Part shown: one piece after another, positions 1 through 7,129 of the stretch
Layout: every line of letters begins with the position of its first letter
Position numbering within the stretch: the stretch's first letter is position 1
From: Fidelibacterota bacterium
GTDB taxonomy: Bacteria; Fidelibacterota; Marinisomatia; SCGC-AAA003-L08; D37C17
Direction of reading: 5' to 3'
Assembly: GCA_018671635.1 (NCBI GenBank)
Contig: JABHHG010000224.1
Coordinates: forward strand, 1 to 22,464
Length of the DNA: 22,464 bases
Position numbers and translations under genes: made by a program
The notes under the pieces: generated by a model
What the model was told of the DNA's origin: nothing
What the model saw: the letters and a program-made list of their open reading frames with translations, nothing else
Database searches by the model: none

Positions 1-294
1 GGCAACCCTTATTTAGAATGTCCAGGTCCACCTAAGCGATTTGCTCAGTTTATAGGTTTCATATTTACATCATCTGCATTTGTTTTTGCAATGAGAGGCC
101 AAACGAGAACTGCATATTTACTTATAGGAATACTTGCTATATTTGCTTCTTTTGAATCAATTATGGGCTTTTGTGCAGGATGTTGGTTCTTTAAAAAAAT
201 GATCTTATGGGGATGGATTCCTCAAAGAGTATGTGAAAAATGTAATAACATCCCTATAAATATAAATAATAAGGAACAAATAGCAGATGGATGA
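1..294 (+). CDS. DUF4395 family membrane protein, 3' part
   Basis: The reading frame is open from the first base of the window to a TGA at 292-294, giving 97 residues of a protein whose N-terminus lies outside. The visible part has the GPPKRFAQ segment followed by a hydrophobic helix, then a second hydrophobic helix ending in a GFCAGCWFF stretch. A Gly-Pro-Pro-x-Arg-Phe-Ala motif plus a GFCxGC motif is the DUF4395 pattern known to me. This is a small integral membrane family of unknown function, often found near thioredoxin- or rhodanese-type sulfur proteins. The C-terminal tail adds a CEKC pair and an Asn-rich end. The ATG at 91 is an internal Met and not the start, because the family motif lies upstream of it. 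Function unknown; the CxxC pairs allow a redox or metal role but do not show one. Confidence 0.75.
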   Translation, partial: GNPYLECPGPPKRFAQFIGFIFTSSAFVFAMRGQTRTAYLLIGILAIFASFESIMGFCAGCWFFKKMILWGWIPQRVCEKCNNIPININNKEQIADG

Positions 295-317
295 TGTAAG
301 CAATATATAAAATTAAT

Positions 318-352
318 GAAAACCCATCTTCCCTCCTCCTAGATGGTTTGTG
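318..352 (-). terminator. Probable terminator of the minus-strand mnmA unit
   Basis: CCATCT at 324-329 pairs with AGATGG at 341-346 around an 11-base loop. The stem can be lengthened by A-T pairs if one C is bulged. On the minus strand the right arm is followed by GGGTTTT and further T-rich sequence, as expected of an intrinsic terminator. It lies between the convergent ends of the DUF4395 gene (294) and mnmA (379), so it may serve both. The stem is short, so confidence is moderate. Confidence 0.45.
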
Positions 353-378
353 TGATAATTTATTATTCATTTAGATTT

Positions 379-1464
379 CTATTTGATTTCAATTATACCC
401 CCACCAAGTAAAAGGTCATTATCATAAAAAACCACTGATTGGCCCGGTGTTGCTGCTAATTGTGGTTCTTTGAATTTAACTAGGTAACGATCATTTTTTT
501 TATATACTGTGGCCAGGGTTCCTGTGCTATTATAGCGAATTTGAGCAGTCATTTCAGTTTTTTCCTCAGGAGGATTAATAAACCAGTTAGTCTCAGTAGC
601 AAAACAGTAATCGGAGTATAAAGATTTTTTTTTTGCTACAATGATAGTATTGTTGTCTGCATCTATAGTTTTCACATATCGTGGCTCAGGATTAGAAAGC
701 CCCAATCCTTTTCGTTGTCCAATAGTATAGTTTGTATAACCTGTATGATTCCCTACGATTTGACCATTTTCATCTTTGATTTCTCCAGGAGTTACTTTTC
801 GCATCTTTTCTGGGACATAATCATTTAAAAAACGTTTATAGTTGTTGTCTCCTATAAAGCAAATATCCATACTCTCAGGGATATCAGCTGTTTCAAATTT
901 ATTGTCTCGTGCGATTTTCCGGACAGCCTTTTTAGTCAGCTCTGCCAAAGGGAAAATTGTTCGTTCAAGGGTAAGGGATGGAATTCCCCAAAGTACATAT
1001 GATTGGTCTTTTGATAAGTCTTTACTTTTTACAATTAACTTTTTTCCATTTTTGATAATAGTTTTGGCATAATGGCCAGTAGCGATATAGTCTGCTCCTA
1101 ATATATCGGCTTGTTCTACAAATGCATCCCACTTTACAAATGAGTTACAACGTACGCATGGATTCGGAGTACGACCGGCTAAATATTCATCTGCAAAATT
1201 ATCTACAATAGCTTCTTTAAAAATGTCCGTGAAGTCTAAAGTATAATGGTGAATCCCTAATCGATCACAAATTAATTTGGCATTATTAATTGCACTAACA
1301 GAACAACAATTGCTCTCATCTACACTATTTCCACCCATATTTTGGTATTCCCAAAGTTTCATTGTAATGCCAATGGGCTCATACCCGAGTTCTATTATTT
1401 TAAGTAGTGCCACTGAGCTATCTACTCCACCTGACATGGCGACTAGTACTTTTTTCTTAGTCAT
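379..1464 (-). CDS. mnmA: tRNA-specific 2-thiouridylase MnmA
   Basis: MnmA transfers sulfur to uridine 34 of tRNA(Lys, Glu, Gln), using ATP to adenylate the base and a persulfide on a catalytic cysteine. The 361-residue length is normal for the family. The PP-loop SGGVDSS is at residues 11-17. The first catalytic cysteine is C106 in NPCVRCN (C103 is an extra nearby cysteine), and the second is C202 in MDICFIGD. The ATGHYA segment (128-133) and the GQRKGLG segment of the central domain are also present, as is the C-terminal beta-barrel ending in GGGIIE. The ATG start gives MTKKKVLVAMSGG, the usual very short N-terminus before the PP-loop. There is no strong Shine-Dalgarno sequence. It lies downstream of the NnrS-like gene on the same strand and may share its transcript. 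Confidence 0.97.
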   Translation of the reverse strand: MTKKKVLVAMSGGVDSSVALLKIIELGYEPIGITMKLWEYQNMGGNSVDESNCCSVSAINNAKLICDRLGIHHYTLDFTDIFKEAIVDNFADEYLAGRTPNPCVRCNSFVKWDAFVEQADILGADYIATGHYAKTIIKNGKKLIVKSKDLSKDQSYVLWGIPSLTLERTIFPLAELTKKAVRKIARDNKFETADIPESMDICFIGDNNYKRFLNDYVPEKMRKVTPGEIKDENGQIVGNHTGYTNYTIGQRKGLGLSNPEPRYVKTIDADNNTIIVAKKKSLYSDYCFATETNWFINPPEEKTEMTAQIRYNSTGTLATVYKKNDRYLVKFKEPQLAATPGQSVVFYDNDLLLGGGIIEIK

Positions 1465-1494
1465 TAATCTAGATTCTATTTTTCAATTTTGGCA

Positions 1495-1638
1495 TTATTT
1501 CACATATTTTTTCGATGATGAAGGTTGATGGAGCTCCAGGTTTTCGCCATCATTATGGTGATAGTTACTATCTAGTTTTGGGAGTAGACCAATATAGATA
1601 TCATCATGAAGTTGTCTATAAATTAATTTCTTACTCAC
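1495..1638 (-). CDS. Doubtful 47-aa ORF between the NnrS-like gene and mnmA
   Basis: This minus-strand GTG-initiated ORF fills the gap between the NnrS-like stop and the mnmA start, about 30 bases from each, which is what a small operon member would look like. The product is hydrophilic, begins MSKKLIYRQLHDD, and is rich in His, Tyr, Asp and Ser. I recognise no family. There is no clear ribosome binding site, and the opposite strand is also open here, so it may be a chance ORF or a remnant. A perfect 13-base palindrome lies inside it at 1560-1572. Confidence 0.22.
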   Translation of the reverse strand: MSKKLIYRQLHDDIYIGLLPKLDSNYHHNDGENLELHQPSSSKKYVK

Positions 1639-1668
1639 TTTGCAGCGTTGCCAGTAAACCTAAATTGA

Positions 1669-3051
1669 TTAATCTAAATTATTATTTAATATTGGAGCCA
1701 TTAAATAATAAAAAACTAAAAGCCCAAACATAAATAAAATTCCTGACAATCCAAACAGACGTAAAGCTATAATCCCAATACTGGGTATAGATAATAAAAT
1801 AGATTCTGGTATCACAAGATAAATAGTCCTGAATAAAATAGAAAAATTTATAATTCTTACTAGCCAAATTACTCTATCTGGATGTTTTAGTTTCTTCGTG
1901 CTAGTCATTCCTGGAATCATTCTTATCGACATTCCTATTATCAGCAATGAAGTGAATCCAGTAAGCCACATATGTCGAATCCCATCTATTCCAATATCTA
2001 TTTTAATTTTTTGTATCAACATTACGTGCAGAAGGATATCTAAAAATAAACCTATACTTAACCAAATGAATGCTGATTGAATAAATAGCTCAAAGTGACC
2101 AAATTTACCATAATTTGAGAAGAAAATTTTAAATTCCTCTCTTTTGCTACAGGATATATTTTTTGATATTCTATTATTCAATTTGTAATCCCTAAAAAGA
2201 ATATTGAGTTTGAATATAAACCATGCAATAATAAGATCTTTAATGATCGCCAGTAAATAAGTTTCATTTATTAGGATAATATCATCATTCAATAGATTTA
2301 TAGCTTTTAAGATGAAATATATTGAAACAATAATTAAATAGATTATACTAAAGTTCCTTGCATTCCAATCAACTTTTTTTAATTTTAAAAATAATGGTAG
2401 TGCCCTTAATCCTATTGCTATGCAAATAGGGAAAATAGTAAAATGAATAAATAAGTCTACTAAAAATAAATTAATGCCATGTGGTAAAAATATCTGACCG
2501 TTATTAACCATTGTAGATAATAAGATCACATTCGCTAATCCGTAAATAATCCATCCGAAAATATTCATGATTAAAAAGTATCTAATATCTCTATTGGGGA
2601 CTTTAATTATTGGACTGGTATGAAAAACAATAGATAATAAAAATAGTATATATATTATAATAGCTAAAAATACTAAAATTGAAGAGATAATAATAGACCC
2701 CCCCATTATTAAATACCAAAACCCTGTTAAATAAGGTAATAATGAATGAGAAATAAAACGTATTGTGAGACCAGAAACCATAAGTATATAAATAAGTTTA
2801 ATATATGATTCTCTGAAATGATTAAAATGGGCTAATCGAGATAATATAACAAAAGAGATTCCCATTATAAATAAGCCAACCCATCCCACAAGCTGTAAAT
2901 ATCCATGAGTTTGGATGTATGCAAAGGCCCCCTTTCCTAATGGAAAATCAAACCCAATTGTAAAGGCGACATGTGTGCCCATGCTAACACCAGCCCAAAA
3001 AGCAAATAGAATTGCGGTGCGAATATATAAGGACGGAAATTTATAGTACAA
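1669..3051 (-). CDS. NnrS-like polytopic membrane protein (heme-copper oxidase I-like)
   Basis: This is a 460-residue, very hydrophobic protein with roughly 12 predicted membrane helices. His residues sit in or next to helices: H27, H49 (in the THGYLQLVGW segment), H102, H203, H319, H342 and H360 (in IRHMWLTGF). The helix patterns HGxLQLxGWVxLFIxG near residue 49 and HMxLTGFxxLLIxGMxxRMxPGM near residue 360 resemble NnrS and the subunit-I-like proteins related to it. These are heme/copper membrane proteins linked in other bacteria to nitric oxide tolerance and denitrification. The start is a TTG with a GAGA-type weak Shine-Dalgarno; no ATG is available upstream in frame. The family call rests on pattern only, since the family diverges strongly. 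It could be any histidine-bearing oxidase-like protein of unknown role. Confidence 0.6.
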   Translation of the reverse strand: MYYKFPSLYIRTAILFAFWAGVSMGTHVAFTIGFDFPLGKGAFAYIQTHGYLQLVGWVGLFIMGISFVILSRLAHFNHFRESYIKLIYILMVSGLTIRFISHSLLPYLTGFWYLIMGGSIIISSILVFLAIIIYILFLLSIVFHTSPIIKVPNRDIRYFLIMNIFGWIIYGLANVILLSTMVNNGQIFLPHGINLFLVDLFIHFTIFPICIAIGLRALPLFLKLKKVDWNARNFSIIYLIIVSIYFILKAINLLNDDIILINETYLLAIIKDLIIAWFIFKLNILFRDYKLNNRISKNISCSKREEFKIFFSNYGKFGHFELFIQSAFIWLSIGLFLDILLHVMLIQKIKIDIGIDGIRHMWLTGFTSLLIIGMSIRMIPGMTSTKKLKHPDRVIWLVRIINFSILFRTIYLVIPESILLSIPSIGIIALRLFGLSGILFMFGLLVFYYLMAPILNNNLD

Positions 3052-3213
3052 TAATTTCTCACATTTATAAACTATTTAATAAACAGCAAAAATCTACTCA
3101 AGTTTTTTTTATTCAGGTATTGTCTCTATGAAGTCTTTTAGTATGTTTCCATTCATTCAACATTGATTGATTTTAATAGACTATATTTTTATTTTGGATA
3201 ATCTTATTAATTT

Positions 3214-3286
3214 GGGATGATTTAAGCCAGTGAGGAGGAAATAGCAATCAACCTTGAAATAAGGTTAATCATCTTTCTTGGTGGCA
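3214..3286. other. Candidate structured element in the NnrS/HTTM intergenic region
   Basis: The divergent intergenic region 3052-3350 contains a nested inverted-repeat structure. GATGATT (3216-3222) is complementary to AATCATC (3267-3273). Inside it, directly against the right arm, AACCTT (3250-3255) pairs with AAGGTT (3261-3266) across a 5-base loop. In addition GCCA (3226-3229) is complementary to TGGC (3282-3285), which would form a pseudoknot. A GAGGAGG sequence (3232-3238) lies in the enclosed loop but is followed by no real ORF. I do not recognise a known riboswitch class. It could equally be a protein-binding site, and the 4-bp pairing may be chance. Confidence 0.25.
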
Positions 3287-3326
3287 AAAAAAACCCCTAA
3301 ACAACGCAATGAATATAGGATAAAAA

Positions 3327-3346
3327 GATATAAGTATCCTATATTA
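3327..3346 (+). promoter_or_regulatory. Composite operator/-10 element, copy A (HTTM/DUF393 gene)
   Basis: The sequence is GATATAAGTATCCTATATTA: an inverted repeat GATA-TAAG-TATC at 3327-3338, one base, then a TATATT -10-like box at 3340-3345. It fits the consensus GATATNNNTATCNTATWWTA shared with three other sites in this window. It ends only four bases before the ATG at 3351, so the transcript it would start has essentially no leader. A second perfect TATAAT lies at 3347-3352. Confidence 0.6.
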
Positions 3347-3350
3347 TATA

Positions 3351-5351
3351 ATGATTATGTTACGAAAATATATACAAAAATGGCTGTATGTCGATGTTCG
3401 TGTTCTTGCATTATTTAGAATAATATTTGGTTTTCTAGGAATTCTAGATGTTCTGCGAAGATATTATCTTATTGATGTATTTTATTCTACTTCTGGGATG
3501 AATTTTAGGAGGGAGGTTACTAGTAAATATTCTATAAAATATTTTACACTCCTAGATCATTTTCTGACAACGACCGAAGTTCAGTTGTTTTTTATTATCA
3601 CTGCTCTCTGCTTCTTTTGTTTAATGGTTGGATATCGTACCAGATTGTTTCAGATTCTATCTGCGGTTGGACTTATCAGCATCCATAATGCTGCAGTTAT
3701 TTTAGAAAATGGTGGTGATATGGCATTTAACAATTATCTAATATGGACCATGTTTCTGCCCCTTGGAACATCATGGAGTATAGATTCTTTGCGAAAAAGT
3801 ATTCGTGAAATACCTGAATATGATTTGAACGACTTGAATAAGAAAGTAATACCAAAATCAACTCACTATTTTCATTTTGCTTATGTGGCTTGTCTAGTTC
3901 AGCTCTCAATGATATATTTTTATGCGGGTCTTAATAAGACAGGCGCCATGTGGAAAGATGGAACAGCTGTATTTTATGCGTATCAACTGGAAACCTTCCT
4001 AACGCCTATAGGAGAATGTGTTTCACAATACATGAATTTTGAACTATCATATTTCATGACCCATTCTGCACCTCATGTACAAATGTTTGCTCCCATAGCC
4101 ATCTTCTTTCCCGTATTGCAGCCTTGGATGAGAAGAATGGTGTTTATAACATTTATTGGTTTTCACGGGCTCATTGAAATCTGTTTTGGTATAGGTCTTT
4201 TTGGGTGGATTATGTTTTCTGCTCTTCTGCTCCTTTTGAGTCAGGAAGATATTAATATTATGAAAACTATGTTATCTCGGTGTTTTAATAGGGAATACAT
4301 TGTTTTCTATGACCGGGACTGTGGCTTTTGTCATTTTATAGCACGTATTATAAAAAGAATGGATGTTTTTTCCCGTTTAACATGGGCAGATCGATTAACG
4401 GAGAACAATAACCCAAAAAAACTTAATAATCTTCTTAAGAATACTATTGTGATATTAGATCCCAAAACAGATAAAGTATGGACTCGACACAGGGGTTTTG
4501 CCAGAATTATTTCAGTATTGCCTTTTGGTTTTCTCTTTTCTTGGATATTGTGTATACCTGGCTTGGAAAAACTTTTTGGATACATTTATGACTTAATATC
4601 AAATAACCGAATTCATTTGAGTAAAATCATGGGTTTGCCAGCTTGTGGCATTGTTGATGAGAATTTAACTTCGAAGTTTCCTAAAGAAGATCATGTCTTT
4701 TTTAGCATGGGTAAAAAAGGAATTGGAATTGCTTCAAATTTATTGGTATTGATGTTGCTAATTGGAGCAGTAGATTATTCTACAATGGTCAACAAGGGCT
4801 ATCGAAAGTATTCTTCAAAAGAAGCAAAAAAAATAAAGAAAGTTAAGAAATCAACATATCATATTAACGCTCGGCAAAAGATGAAACGTATTCTACTTTA
4901 TCCTAGGATGCATCAGAATTGGAATATGTTTGCACCAACTGTATTGAGGAATGAAAAATGGGTCATTGCAGAGATTACTTTCAAAGATGGTGAAAAGTTA
5001 TCTTTATTTAAGGAAAATGAAAATGTTGAAGAAAATTTTGAGTATCAATACTTCACAAAAAAAAATCAATTTTGGAGAAAGTTTTTTAACCGAATTAACA
5101 AAAGCGGTTATAAAAAATATATTCTACAATTTAAAAAGTGGCTTACAAATACCGATTATTTTTCTGAGTATTCAGGTAGAGAAGTGGTAGAAGTTAAAGT
5201 TTGGCAATTATTAGAGAGTTCTCCGAATCTGAATATGGCACCTGAAGATCGTCCAAAAGTAAGGAAAATTGAATTACTTGGAACAAAGAAAGAAAACCGA
5301 AAAAGTAAAAAAATAAGAAAACTGAAAAAAAGTCAATTGAGAAAAAAATAA
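3351..5351 (+). CDS. HTTM - DUF393 (DCC thiol-disulfide) fusion membrane protein
   Basis: The protein has 666 residues in three parts. Residues 1-300 are the HTTM domain, a multi-helix module related to the membrane part of vitamin K-dependent gamma-carboxylase. It shows LALFRIIFGFLG near 19-30, an IYFYAGLNKTG segment near 188-198 and FHG at 271-273. Residues about 315-435 are a DUF393/DCC domain with the diagnostic YDRDCGFC (C324, C327), a thioredoxin-like CxxC. A single membrane helix follows (about 458-475), then a soluble C-terminal domain with WNMFAP at 524-529 and a Lys/Arg-rich tail. HTTM-DUF393 fusions are known but their substrate is not; a redox modification of a membrane or periplasmic target is inference. 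The start is ATG 3351 or ATG 3357, with no ribosome binding site and a promoter-like element ending at 3346. Confidence 0.85.
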   Translation: MIMLRKYIQKWLYVDVRVLALFRIIFGFLGILDVLRRYYLIDVFYSTSGMNFRREVTSKYSIKYFTLLDHFLTTTEVQLFFIITALCFFCLMVGYRTRLFQILSAVGLISIHNAAVILENGGDMAFNNYLIWTMFLPLGTSWSIDSLRKSIREIPEYDLNDLNKKVIPKSTHYFHFAYVACLVQLSMIYFYAGLNKTGAMWKDGTAVFYAYQLETFLTPIGECVSQYMNFELSYFMTHSAPHVQMFAPIAIFFPVLQPWMRRMVFITFIGFHGLIEICFGIGLFGWIMFSALLLLLSQEDINIMKTMLSRCFNREYIVFYDRDCGFCHFIARIIKRMDVFSRLTWADRLTENNNPKKLNNLLKNTIVILDPKTDKVWTRHRGFARIISVLPFGFLFSWILCIPGLEKLFGYIYDLISNNRIHLSKIMGLPACGIVDENLTSKFPKEDHVFFSMGKKGIGIASNLLVLMLLIGAVDYSTMVNKGYRKYSSKEAKKIKKVKKSTYHINARQKMKRILLYPRMHQNWNMFAPTVLRNEKWVIAEITFKDGEKLSLFKENENVEENFEYQYFTKKNQFWRKFFNRINKSGYKKYILQFKKWLTNTDYFSEYSGREVVEVKVWQLLESSPNLNMAPEDRPKVRKIELLGTKKENRKSKKIRKLKKSQLRKK

Positions 5352-5645
5352 ATATTTAATAGCGGATGTATTTACAGAAAATTAACCCAGTTTTATCTGA
5401 AATTTTTGTGAAAGAAAAAGTGTATCAAAAATATAAATATCTACGGTTCAATCAATAGGATGAAGTTGATGTAGTGGTTGCACTAGCTTAATATATAAAA
5501 AACTCTTTTAGTTGAACATAGTAGTCTGTAGTTTAAAATAAAATTACCCTGTTGACTCCCATTGATTTTTAAAAAAACTGGATTGATGGAAATCGCTATT
5601 TGTTAAAATCACCCGCCATCAACTACCCCCCCCCAATTTTCAGAT
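5352..5645. other. Convergent intergenic region without a recognisable gene
   Basis: This region separates the ends of the HTTM/DUF393 gene and trhP. I see no ORF of note and no RNA gene. It is AT-rich except for a run of nine C at 5626-5634, immediately after the trhP stop (nine G on the trhP-sense strand), with a GGCGGG further downstream on that strand. No convincing stem followed by a T-run is visible for either gene. Confidence 0.6.
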
Positions 5646-6989
5646 TTACAGGTAATTTGTTAATTCTGCTTCATAAATGGGCCTGCGGATAATGCTAAAT
5701 TCTCCTGGATCATAATCAAAAGGGAAACTAAAACGCCCTAATCCTCCATGACCTATCTCGACGCGTATATCCCTTTCATTTCTAAGCTCAGATAATTGGA
5801 CGGTCTCAACTTTATCAGGTGAGATAATTTGAATTTCATCTCCAACCTCTATTTTGTTTTTACATTCAAATGAGAGGAGTCCTCTGGATTTATCATAGTT
5901 TACCATTGTTCCTATAGCTTTATGTGTTAATTCTTTAGATCGACCATCAGAAAAATTTTCCCCAAATTCCCGAGGATTACGAGTATAAAACCCTGTTGTA
6001 TATGATCGATTAGAAAGGGCTAGTAAATCGTTCAGGTTTTGCGGATCAAATGCTTCTCCTGATACCATGTTATCAATGGCCTTTCTATAAGATCTCGTAC
6101 ACATAGCAGCATAATATTCAGATTTGGTCCTGCCTTCAATTTTAAAACTGCATACACCTGCTTTTTGAATGCCATCTAGTAATTCGATTGCGCAGAGGTC
6201 TTTTGCATTAAATAGATAAGTTCCGTTTTGATCTTCGGAAATAGGATATTTTTCATCTGGTCGGTGTTCTTCTTTAACATATAAACCATCATCAAATGAT
6301 GTATATCCATTTTTATTCAACTTGGAATGTTCATTTGATTCTATAGTGGTTAGACTTTCAGGAGTCCTTCCTAATTCATATTTCCATCTGCAAGAGTTTG
6401 TACAGGTTCCTTGATTGGCATCTCGGTGGTTCATGTAGTTAGATATGAGACAACGTCCAGAATAAGCAATGCAAATAGCTCCATGAACAAAAGATTCTAA
6501 TTCGATATTAGGTACTTTCTCATGGATTTCATTTATTTCTTTTAATTGTAGTTCTCTTGATAGAATAATCCGTTTAACTCCTAGATCTCTCCAGAATTTA
6601 ACCGTAGTCCAATTTGTGGTATTAGCCTGAGTTGAAAGGTGGATGGGCATGTTGGGATATTCTTTCAGGGCAATATTAATTAGGCCGGGATCTGCCATAA
6701 TCAGTCCGTCTGGTTCCCATTGCACCACCTTTTCAAGTTCTTTGAGGAAAGAAGTAATTTTAGTATTATGGGCATAAATATTTAATGTTAGATAAATTTT
6801 TCGTCCAAGATTATGCGAGTAGATGATTCCTTCCTGAAGTGTATCTTCACGAAATTCATTTTCCCGAGTGCGCAGTGAAAATTTTGGAATCCCCGCATAA
6901 GTTGCATCTGCGCCATATGCGAGTGCATAACGGAGTTTTTGCAAATTCCCCGCCGGAGATAATAATTCAGGCTTTCTCGTAACTACCAT
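5646..6989 (-). CDS. trhP: Peptidase U32 family tRNA hydroxylation protein TrhP
   Basis: The protein has 447 residues, close to E. coli TrhP (formerly YegQ). TrhP takes part in forming 5-hydroxyuridine at the tRNA wobble position by a prephenate-dependent, O2-independent route. The N-terminal TIM-barrel-like start KPELLSPAGN is typical. The U32 signature ESFVHGAICIAYSGRC is at 165-180. The four cysteines expected to hold an Fe-S cluster are C173, C180, C196 and C200 (GTCTNSCRW). The C-terminal small beta domain ends in FSIIRRPIYEAEL. Despite the family name it is not expected to be a protease. The ATG start has no strong Shine-Dalgarno sequence. It is divergent from the PLP decarboxylase gene, and the element at 7042-7061 lies between them. 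Confidence 0.9.
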   Translation of the reverse strand: MVVTRKPELLSPAGNLQKLRYALAYGADATYAGIPKFSLRTRENEFREDTLQEGIIYSHNLGRKIYLTLNIYAHNTKITSFLKELEKVVQWEPDGLIMADPGLINIALKEYPNMPIHLSTQANTTNWTTVKFWRDLGVKRIILSRELQLKEINEIHEKVPNIELESFVHGAICIAYSGRCLISNYMNHRDANQGTCTNSCRWKYELGRTPESLTTIESNEHSKLNKNGYTSFDDGLYVKEEHRPDEKYPISEDQNGTYLFNAKDLCAIELLDGIQKAGVCSFKIEGRTKSEYYAAMCTRSYRKAIDNMVSGEAFDPQNLNDLLALSNRSYTTGFYTRNPREFGENFSDGRSKELTHKAIGTMVNYDKSRGLLSFECKNKIEVGDEIQIISPDKVETVQLSELRNERDIRVEIGHGGLGRFSFPFDYDPGEFSIIRRPIYEAELTNYL

Positions 6990-7041
6990 AGTAATAATTT
7001 AGTCATTAGATTAGCTATATCAACAAGAGAAATATTAAAAA

Positions 7042-7061
7042 GATATTTGTATCATATTATA
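7042..7061 (+). promoter_or_regulatory. Composite operator/-10 element, copy B (PLP decarboxylase)
   Basis: The sequence is GATATTTGTATCATATTATA: GATA-TTTG-TATC at 7042-7053, one base, then TATTAT at 7055-7060. It predicts a start of transcription near 7067 and a leader of about 60 bases before the ATG at 7130. The palindrome lies between two divergent genes and could also influence trhP, but read toward trhP it is not followed by a good -10 box. Confidence 0.6.
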
Positions 7062-7129
7062 TTATTATCATAATTTTATATGCTATCATTTTGTAGATAA
7101 TTGCAAATTTTGAAAGGATCCAGTGAAGA

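Noticed and set aside
1560..1572. Perfect 13-base palindrome GATAGTTACTATC upstream of mnmA, resembling the composite element
   Set aside because: The arms are separated by five bases instead of four, no TATWWT box follows at the fixed distance, and it may lie within a small ORF. I do not count it as a fifth copy.
1515..1733. 72-aa plus-strand ORF between mnmA and the NnrS-like gene
   Set aside because: It runs into the 3' end of the NnrS-like gene on the opposite strand, lacks a ribosome binding site and has no recognisable feature.
3051..3350. Known riboswitch or tRNA in the NnrS/HTTM intergenic region
   Set aside because: None of the conserved cores I know (TPP, SAM, cobalamin, glycine, c-di-GMP, fluoride) is present, and no tRNA cloverleaf can be drawn.
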